This document shows, piece after piece, positions 31,920 to 42,700 of a stretch of 64,000 nt of DNA. The notes under the pieces are model-generated. The model was not told the DNA's origin, did not search any database, and was given only the letters and a program-made list of their open reading frames with translations. The translations under genes and the position numbers were made by a program. This DNA comes from Asterias amurensis (taxonomy: Eukaryota > Echinodermata > Asteroidea > Forcipulatida > Asteriidae), in NCBI RefSeq assembly GCF_032118995.1, contig NC_092648.1, positions 21,914,450 through 21,978,449 of the forward strand, read 5' to 3'. Positions within the stretch are counted from its first letter, which is position 1; every line of letters starts with the position of its first letter.

Positions 31920-33727
31920 CCTGCCCTCCGGCCATGCAGTTCATTCATTCAGCAGACGGTGTATGGTCGAATGACATCTATTATCCAGGGGAGCTATTTT
32001 AACAACACACAAATCAATGCAAACAGAGAGCTTGGTAGCTACATAATATACCTTATAAAAGAACTCTAGTAGGAGAGAATTCATTCCGAGAATTTCAGTG
32101 TAAATGTAAGTGGAGCATTTATTTGTCCGATGAAATTTTATATGGTTTTATGTATTTTGAATATTAGTGATGTTTGTGTGTGTGGAGTATGTATGGACCG
32201 GACTCGGAGGACCTCATACAAACAACAAAGCATTCGTTTGGGACAAAGCATGACCGAAGAGGACTGTTCCGTTCCCTAGCTCGTTGACATTGGTCCTCTT
32301 CTATAGATCTTCGGACTGATGGCGACTCAGACTCAGAGCCCAACAAGTAGGGGTAGAAAATAAGACTCTCTTTCAAAAGAAGGCTCCCTTCCTACTGCAG
32401 ATCTAGACAGTGACTATACTGTCATCAGTGCAGTCTTGTATTTGTATTGTTATTAAGGGAATCATATGTGTGGTGAAGAGGTTTTCAAGTAGTGGTTTAA
32501 ACCCAACGATGCCTCGTTCTTGATAATTTACCGAGACCATGCCGAGACGAAGTGTCTGTGTGTATCATGGTGTCATGTGTTTTCAGTAGGATAACAGGAA
32601 AATTGTTCACAATCAAAAACTGCATTTTTTTTTTTCAAATCATTTATCCAATTTTTTAACAATAACACTTACACTTCATGGTGTGTTGAAATTTTCAAAG
32701 TTTTGGTTTTACGTTGCGAGAGACAGTCCTCCATTAACAGTGCTATGCATGCACGACATTGTTTTCACACCTTTCATTGGTTGGTATTTTATTGAATATT
32801 CAGAAGCTAGTATGGCGTGCAAAATAAATAAAAAATATAATTCAACATTTTTGTCCTAAGGCATTATGGCTACTACCGGTATATTAGAATCTAGAGATAT
32901 CATTAGGCATGAAAGTAAAACACCCCACCCCCCTTGAAGCACACACACTTCATAACAATCTGTTTTCCCCCATTTCAGACCAGTAATGTTTGGTTTCAGG
33001 AGATAAGAAACCAATCTATGATATTTTCTCTTTAATGTAGACGTAATATTTATTACAGTATGCAGTTAATCAAACAATTTTTTGTTGTCATTTTCACTTA
33101 AACTTAATTTTTTCCCCATATTGGCACACCACAGAATCCCAAATAGTAACCACCTCACGTGATCCAGATTCATCTAGTGACTAAAGCAGAATGAAACTCA
33201 ATCTAGCAGATAGTAATTTTGTTCTGAACTTTCGAGGTTGATGATGTTTCTTTGACTCATTTGAATGTTGGCATAAAATGCACTAGTGGTTTGTACCAAA
33301 AATCAATCATTTTATAAATGTTTGAGCATAACCAACGACAGGAAACTTTATTCTCAGCATGATTAAGCCTGATGAAAATACAGACCGTGAGTAAACTGCA
33401 TAGCTTCTGTCACCAGTACAATCTTGCGGTAAACGGGAATCAAAGTTGGGGTTCGAAAACATATATGATGGTCGATAACGTATGACGCTACAATATTATG
33501 TTATTGGATCTCCTCCCTGGATACCGCATACACTAGCAACATTTACATGGAAGAAAGGAGCTGACTCATCTTGACAGTCTTTTGTTTACAATCCACTTCT
33601 ATCTCGATCTATGAAAACTAGGGAAATAGAAGCAACTTCCATGACATTTCCCATATATTTATTTTATTTAGGATGACTAACTTTGGTCTTGTTTTCAATA
33701 CCAATCATCTTTAATAGCAATACTAAT
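31920..33727. other. Intergenic DNA upstream of APMAP
   Basis: No gene is visible. A fragment of the MITE found at 37436-37767 lies at about 32459-32560 (tgtgtggtgaagaggttttc, then tagtggttta and ttaccgagac). The promoter and 5' UTR of APMAP should lie near the right end; no TATA box stands out. Confidence 0.45.
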
Positions 33728-36700
33728 ATGGAGGGTGCAAGAAAAAGAAAGACGAAAGCTCCTGTTTCGAGCAAACCCTCAGTACCAACGCACAATAAGG
33801 TGTCAAGCACAAGGTAAAAATATATCACTCGAATAGAATACTTTTAAATATGACTGTGAATTCTTTCATGTTTACAGAGAAGATGGAGTGTTCTCCCTTA
33901 CCAGAGGTCCGCTGGCCCTAGCGTCAGTTTTAAAACACCTAGGAGTCAGTGAAAATTCAGTCCAGTATTACGCAAATTACTGTGTTGACTAAAAAAGTTG
34001 AGGATTCATTCATTCATTCATTCAATGGTTTATTAAAATTCTATTCAATTCGCTGCTTAGCAGCAGAATTACATGAACAGTTACATAGTTAAAAATTTGG
34101 AGTAAAACATTACTATTTAAAATTGCCTAAATCTTACACAGAAAAACTGAGAGGGATAAGTACTGTACACTCCTATAGGGAGGAGAACAGTTACTTAAAA
34201 TTAATTAACATATGAGTAACACATTACAATCAAAATTAAAATGGCGTAAAAACTATAACACTCAAAAACGGAGATTATTTAGAAAACAACGATGTAGAGA
34301 AACAACAAACTAACAGGTCCAACTGGCTCTATATTTAAACAGGATGTTGTGTCTTTGTTGCTGTGTCTGTTTTTTGGAGATAATTATATTTCAACGTGAT
34401 AGAGTCAAAGGTTGTGTGTGGATTGTGGATTTTGGTTTGAAAGTCTCAATTTGTATTTGCTTCGTGGGTTATATTATAATTGTTTGCTTTTTAGAATACA
34501 AGCCTGGAAAATAAGAGTACAAAGTTCGGCTCAAATTCAGTTCATAAAAGCTGGTCCGGACTCTTGTGTGCAATGTGGTTACAGCTTTTTTTTCTTCCTT
34601 TTTTTTACTGGGCTATACAGTTTGTTTTCCCGTCCAAATTCCGTGACCTCACTGGGCCAGAAATTTGTTTTTGTATGAAATAGGTTGGATTGTTATCATC
34701 ACAGCTGGTAGGACAGGGTAGGTCACTTCAAATTCCTGTTGGTTAAAATCCTAATGAAAAAAAAAAACCTCTGAAATGAAAAAAAAACTAAATTAGCATT
34801 GAAGTGTCTGTTAATTCCTGTTCCTGAAGTTGAGGTGATTTTTTGCAGGGTGAAAAGTGTAGCTCTTTTGTAAATATCATTACTAGAAAAAAACTTCAAG
34901 GGATTGTATATTCATCGATATATTTAGCATGTTTATTCTAGTTAATCACAGCACATTTCAAAACTGGTTAACAGTTCGAAAATAGTATAGGCTGTTGCAA
35001 ACTGCTAACAACAAAAATAAAATGGTAGAAAATGGTAGAAAATGGCCTGAAGTTCTCTACAATTTTGTTAATTATGTTTACTTGATAACAGTTGACTCAG
35101 CTAACATATATGAAGTTTCTACCGGTAGAACCAACTTTTACAATTTAAATATCACACCTTTTTCTGTATGTGATATTTTAAAGAAAAAGAGCCATAGTTC
35201 ATCCTTTAAAGACTGCCCTTTAAGGGGAATTACCTGCAAAACATTGTGAAGTACAACACTACTCCATTCAGTTGGCTCCAGTTGATGCAAACAAGTTTAG
35301 TAAATGATCTGAAACTTTCTCAGGGATTTGCTTAACTGATTTTGTATAAAGAGTACAGTTCAGAGGTTAATACAGGATTGGTGGAGCTAACAAAAGAGTC
35401 GCAGACAGTGTTATCCTTTTGTGTATCAACCATGATGTACATGAAATAACAAACATTGGCTCATTCTGTTGTGTGGATCAGCATTTTGGTTGTAACAACT
35501 GAATGCAGCTGTTGCGTTTTTAGTTAGGTTTTCCAAAATGACTTTTAAAATGTATGATTTCCAAAATATAAATCCAATATGAACTTCATAATTAGTAAGT
35601 TTTCAGACTAAAATTAAACATTGATGGATTTTTGTCCTTACCAACCCTGTATAATAATATACCTTTGTGTACAACCAACCCTTGAAAAACACATTTTTTT
35701 TTTTAAAGTTAACTATCAACATTTATATTCACTTTGATCTTTGGCAGCTCATCATGGAGTCAGTGTTTTCTCTTCTTGGTTTTTATGGTTGCTACTTTGG
35801 GTGTGGTTATTTACCTCTTGCCATGCCCAATTGATCCATCGCCTTTGATGTAAGTCTAAATTAATTCATTCAATAAAAATTTACCATTTTCTGAGTCATA
35901 GTTAAGTGGGATCCCTTATGAATCCCCTCCCCGCCCCCAAAAAGGTGGGAAAAAGAAAGAAATCCAACCAACAACAACAACACACTGCAAAAGTAAAGTT
36001 TTAAGATTGTCAGGAAATAATTCAAGACAAGAAATTAAAGATTTCGCTGACTCTGCTTCTGATGTGCCATCATTTAAAACAGAAAAATGGTAAGAACAGA
36101 AACATATGAGCAAAAGTGTTGTCAACCTGTGCGTGTGTTTTTGTTTTCGAATTTGCCACACTAACTTGTATATATTCCCTAGTCGTGGACATGCTAGCAC
36201 ACCACCGCAGCTTACAAACTTAAATAATGAGTATTAATAGGTCAAAGACTCGGAACCCGGTTCTCTACTTCTTGTGAATGCAATATGAATTTGACGTCAC
36301 TAACTCGCAACAGTTGAACTGTGCTTAAACATTGGCTGCGTGATGTCAAAATTCTCAGGAAGTGTGAACTGGGCTTTACTTGGAGTATCCGAACATATGC
36401 ACACAAATATAACAGATTTGTAAAAATTGACCATCAACATGTTTGTAATCAGCCATACTGCTTGATTTGAATATTGTCTGGTCTGGTATAATGAAGTGCT
36501 TGATCACAAGTTACCACATTTATTTTTGAATTCACCAGACTATAGAGACAGTTGCTGTGTCACATGATTTTGGGCAAGCTTTTGCGTAGTTCCGTAAGAG
36601 ACGGTGAACACCCATACAATTTTTTGAATGAAGGTGTATGGCACAATGTTACCATGGTTGCTATATAAAAGCTTTGGATCGTGTGTAATAGCAACTGTCT

Positions 36701-39700
36701 CTATAGTCTGGTGAATTCAAATTTAAGTGGTAACTTGTGATCAAGCATGTCATGAACCAGACAATATTCATATCTAACACGCAAATGGTTAATTGTCTCT
36801 AGTCAAATCTAATGTTTGCTTGATTGATTGAATTACTTGTAGATTTCCTGCCCCTCCTGCATTAGAGGGTACTCTTGCACCAAACAAGTTACTGCAAGGA
36901 ACTGAAAACATTCTGGAAGGAAGACTCAGTGGACCTGAAGCACTGGAGATACGTGATGGTAACGAATAAACATTATAGCTTTGTGGTCAACCGTTGACAA
37001 TACTGTACTTCAATTTCTCACTTTTTATACTGCACTTGGCTCTATATCTAAAAAATTACTTTTGACATGACATGATTGTTTTTGTTTTTGTAAATAGTCT
37101 GAACTATTTTAGTAAAGCTTAGTTTCTTATCAAAGCAAACCATCTGGAAGCATTTGGGCAATTTTTGTAGTCTAGATAAATAACAGGTTGTAACCATTTT
37201 CTTTACACTTAAAGGCAAAACGAGTGGTAGTGCTTTTGATAATTGCCAAAAATCTGGAGCGGTTATGTCCATGCAGGAATAATAAACCGAAATTGGATTA
37301 CATGAGTTGAGAAATGTTTTTGAATGCCTCTCCAAACCATGTTCCTTGGATAAGAATTTTTTCTCAAAATGTTATTCAATTATCAACAGCCTCAGTGCTT
37401 CTTACCAAATAAGTTTTTACAGCCATTAATAAAGGAATCAATGTGTGGTGAAGAGGTTTTCAACTAGTGGTTTAATCCCAACGAGGCCTGACGTTGATTT
37501 CACAAAACTCTTCCTAACTTAAGATTAATCTTAGGACTTGGGACGAGTCCCAACCCTGCACTGTAGCATGCAGACCTTAAGATTAATCCTAAGTTAGGAC
37601 AAGTTACTCGTCCTAACTCGAGATAAGACGAGTCCTAACTCTTTGTGAAATCGACGGCTGGTTCTTTAAAATTTTACCGAGACGATGTCGAGGTAAATTA
37701 TCAAGAACTAGGCCTCGTCGGGTTTAAACCACTAGTTGAAAACCGATTCAACACACTTTGATTCCCATTCATAAATACCTTTTTGGTAAAAAAACATCAA
37801 CAATTTATGGTCAAAATGTAAAATAAATGCAAAAAATTATAATTGTTCAATGATTTCTTTCAACACAACACCCCTCCAGCTATTAAATGGTAAGGCCCTC
37901 CGGTAAACAACTCCTTATAAGGGAATGCTGTGCGCATCGCGCATATTGCGTGATGTGGCACAACTGTTTCAGCTGTTGCTCTCGACCAATAGGAATGAAG
38001 AAACTGTCTTATAAGCACAGTTGCAAGCTCGCATGTTATGCCCATGTTTCAACATTTTTTACTGGTCATAAACAAAGGTTTATACACACCCACGTGACGC
38101 GCTCTCCACCAATAGGAATAGCGAAACTGTCTGAGGTATTTATGAATATTGGATTAATTACCAAAGATATACCCTCCCTTCAGAATGTTTTTTTCTCCTT
38201 TTCTATTTATCCAGGTTTTCTGTACACTGGCACATCAGATGGACAGATTGTCAAGATCAAAGGAGAGGAAATTACAAATGTTGCAAGATTAGGAGTCCCA
38301 CCATGTGGTAGGGTGATAAAATTGTCATCCTTTTCATTGAAATGTCAGGACAATGCAATATAAATTTTATATAATATAATAATATAATATCAAAGTTTTA
38401 TATAGCGCACAGATCTAAAAGGTACTCAAGGCACTGAGTATATACACAGTGACACTATCAGAAAGATAGGTTACTGCAGTGATGAATTCTGAGACCCAAT
38501 TATTTAGCACCTTATATAAGATCACAATGTTACTGTAGCCTTTGAGAAAGACTCCACTATGGTCAAAATGTCTGTATTTCAACATTAAAGTGAGAAATTA
38601 CTTCTCTTTAAAAAACTATGTTACTTCAAAGGGAACCGTCTCTCACTATATTATACTATCGACAGCTCTCCGTCGCTCATTACCAAGTAAGTTTGTATGC
38701 CAACAATTATTTTGAGTTTTTTTTCAAATAGTGTCCAGTGCCTTGAAATGTGAAAAAAAGTGTGGAATAACTGATAATCTTTCATGTGATCTCTTTGATC
38801 GAGTGCAGGATTAGAGAAAGATGAACACACCTGTGGACGTCCTCTTGGAATGAGATTCCACACAGATGGATTTCTGTATGTTCTGGATGCATATCTTGGA
38901 ATGTATAAAGTGAATGTTGACACAGGTAAGTCATAGTGGATACTGTCTAGTTTGTATGTTACACTTTTGTTTCGCCATGCATGTGCGTTGTTTTTGCAAG
39001 CTTGTGGTTTTTGTGACCTGCATGTATTTTTTCTGTAGCTTGTTGACTCCATGGTAATTTCTCTTGTGTGTGTATGATTGGCATGGTACTCTGCTTACTT
39101 TAAGCAAATTGTCTGATTTTGTTGCCCTTGGAAAAATCAGTATTTTTTTCATTAAAATTGACTGAAATTCATCATAGCGTAGACCACATGTAGGCTAGCT
39201 CTTAAAGCCATTATACACTTTCGGTAATCAGTATTGTCCAAGTCCCACAATTCGTGTATCACAACTTACATAAAAAATAACAAACCTGTGGAAATTTAGG
39301 CTCAATCGGTCATCGGAGTCGTGTCATGACATGTGTTTAAAATAAATCTGTATTTCTCCCTAACGAGAATTTATATTGTTTTAATGTTTTCTCAAAAAGT
39401 AAAGCATTTCATGGAACAATATTTCAAGAGAAGTCTTTCACCATTACCTTCTGTAAACCCTGTAAATTATTTGTAAATCTGTGAACTTTTTTTTTTCTGT
39501 ACCGAAAGTGTATAATGGCTTTAATGTACTCAATCAAACTTTAAAACTTGTCAATACTGGATTGACATCCGACGGACCACCTTCCTGCCTGATAATATTT
39601 TCTGATGTTGTGTTTCTCTTTATAGTTTGCACATACATCATGATTTTGTATTATTGTTGGTTTTTAAAAAGAGTTGGTTAAAGTACTTGGCGGCACACAT

Positions 39701-42700
39701 GAATACAAATCTAACCAGCCGTGACAACCAAAAAGAAACAAGTAAATAACACAAAAACCAACACAAAACACAAACTTGAATAACACCTAGACTGAAAAAA
39801 GGTACTCACAAAAGGAGTCACTTGGGAACTTGTTCGCAGATATTTTACCGGAGGTTTGGTTTTCTTTGATACCCTTGGAATCTTTTGAGGCTATTCTCTA
39901 AAAACACCTTGTGGTCCTAGCAAGGTCATCTGCTCAGTGTTGTCATAACATGCCTGTTCAAACACAAATTTGTAGTAAAATCGATGGGGTGCATTTGTAG
40001 GTTTTGAGCTTCTTTGGTATGAGATTATTGTTGAATTTCTTTCTTTGAAAATAGCTTTACTAAAGTATTTAACACAAGATACATAAGTTTGTTACCAAGG
40101 GTTGTTATGTATGGCACATTATAAATGTTTGTGATCATTATTAGTGGCATGTCATGGCTGAGTGGTTTGGCACACGTTGGACTAAAGCTCTGGTGTTTCT
40201 TACCAGTAAAGTGTGAGGTAGAGTCCTGGTTGAGTTGTAGGTCCCTTGTGTTATGTTAAACCCATTAATAGCAACCCGTACACTATTAAGAGAAGGGGTT
40301 TGCGTCGTTGTTTTCTCGTATGTTTGGCTGCAGATTGCACTACAGCGCATTTTGAACCATTTCATGGTGCTATCAAAATTACAGTCATGATTCTTCCTAC
40401 TTGAGTCAAAATGATTTCTAATTTTCTATGCCCGTTGTAAATACTGAAAAACTATGATTAATTAACCTGAACAGTCCATTAAAGGCACTGGACACCTTTG
40501 GTGATTGTCAAATACCAGTCTTCTCACTTGGTGTATCTCAACATTATGCACTAATTAACAAACCAGTGAAAATTTGAGCTCAATTTATTGTCGAAGTTGC
40601 AAGACAATAATGAAAGAAAAAACACCCTTGTCACACGAAGTTGTGTGCTTTCAGATGCTTGATTACGGGACCTCAAAATTCCCCTAATTCTGAGGTCTCT
40701 AAATCAAATTCGTGGAAAATAACTTCTTTATCGAAAACTACGTCATTTCAGAGGGAGCCGTTTCTCACATTGTTTTATGCTATCAACCTCTCCCCATTAC
40801 TCGTAACCAAGTAAGGTTTTATGCTAATAATTATTTTGAGTAAATACCAATAGTGTCCACTGCCTTTTAACCCTACACCAAATAAACAAGTAGGTCAGCC
40901 CTTGAGCTAAAAATATCCTACCATATTCCATGGATATAAATATAAAGCCAGCATTTAGAAAACAAAAACAGGCGCTTTGAGATGCACTCGAGTGTGATAA
41001 AGCATATGATTATTATTATCAGCTGGTATGGAATTTTCAAATGCATTAATCTGCATGCTTTGAATATTCTATTCTATTTTGTTAAAACCACAAACAAAAA
41101 CAATTGATATACATTGATGAGAATGACAAAAGTCAATTGTACTATTCATTTATTTGAAAGCAACAGAATTGAAAAAAAAAATCTCTTAGTTACAGGATAT
41201 CTATACCTGACTCAAGGATTCATGGAAAGTTTTACCTAAAATCTCACTTTCGTTTAATTTTTGGGGGTAAATTGTATCCTTTTTTTGCAGGGAAAGCAGT
41301 GCAACTTCTGTCTGCATTGGAACCCATTGCGGGTGCGCCATTGAAATTCCTGAATGATCTTGATATTCAATCTGACGGCATCATTTACTTTACTGATTCC
41401 AGCCAACGTTGGACTCGCCGTGAAAACAGTTTTATTGTATTTGGAACTGAACATACAGGAAGGTAAGGGTACAGTGCCATAAACATATTTTAGCAGCTGG
41501 TACCACAAGAATTTAATAGATGGAAATTTGCACCTGGGATAAAGAATATTAATTTTGGTTTTACCCATATGCACCGTTGTGTGTAAGCACTGTATACTCG
41601 GTACTTTCTCTGAGGTCTGTGAGGAAAAAGAAATACAGGAACCTATTTATGCAGTGCATGTTTAACCATGGAGCAAGGACCCTATGGTTCTACCAAAAAA
41701 AAAGATCTATGGGAGTTATATAGTGACCATTGATATAATTTAATTAATATATATCTTTCTCTGCAGGTTATTTAGATTCGACCCAAATACGAGAGAGATT
41801 AAAGTGCTGATGGATGGGCTTTATTTTGCAAATGGCGTACAGTTATCTCCCGATGAAGATTTTCTATTGATGGTTGAGACCACCAAAGCTAAGATAACAA
41901 AGTAATTCATTTACTATTTTAAGATAATATTTACCAATTTTACAAAGTGCTTTCTGTCTGTATGAGCTTTCCGCTGGTTTTTGTTGAAAGAACTTTAAAT
42001 TGTTAGGCGCAATCTTGATTTTTTACACCAAGTCAGGTATTGTGTTTGTGAGGATTCTTTTAGCCATGTCAACGGATATTTATGTGAATGGGTCGCTTTA
42101 CTACTTTACCCAATCTGTAGGAATCACACTACAGATTGTGTTAAAAGTACAGTGAGGTCGAAAATGTTTTGTTTTCGTCAATCCCATACACATTTGTGCT
42201 TTACAGTTCATGCGGCACACTGGAACTGGCATTGGGTAATATGTCCCCCGGAGATTCTGTCCCTCATATTGGAAATTAACATTAGCTGAAGGAGGAGAAT
42301 TCAAAAGAGGGCGCCATCAGAAGAATTTTTGTACACAGTTAGCCATTTGGAGAGACAGATTCTCTTGGGGGACAGAATTATCTGACATATTGGCAAGGCT
42401 CTCTTACTACTGGTGGCAAATTGCAGCCATTTAGCATGCATTAAACCACTTTGCATTTAATGGTGCACCTGCTATGGACAAAAAAAAATAAGTACTTAAC
42501 AATTCATTTTGTGTGCAAACATCTTCTCTCCACCCAAGTGGATTTTGTATTGAAGTTATCTTATAGAAGCCACAATGGAATCCGACTGGGTAAATCTTAT
42601 ATGATTTTTGGTCGATCAAAGAAAAATTGACCAAGAGTGGAGTTTGAAGCAAAGACTTCTGGATTAAAGTACAGGCACTTTAGGCTTTGGGGACCATCAA

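Noticed and set aside
32164..32376. A 70-codon minus-strand ORF
   Set aside because: Low-complexity composition, no splice or start context, and no family resemblance.
37887..38363. A 158-codon ORF as an independent gene
   Set aside because: Only its last part (38215-38307) is real, as APMAP exon 4; the rest is intron without start context or conservation I can recognise.
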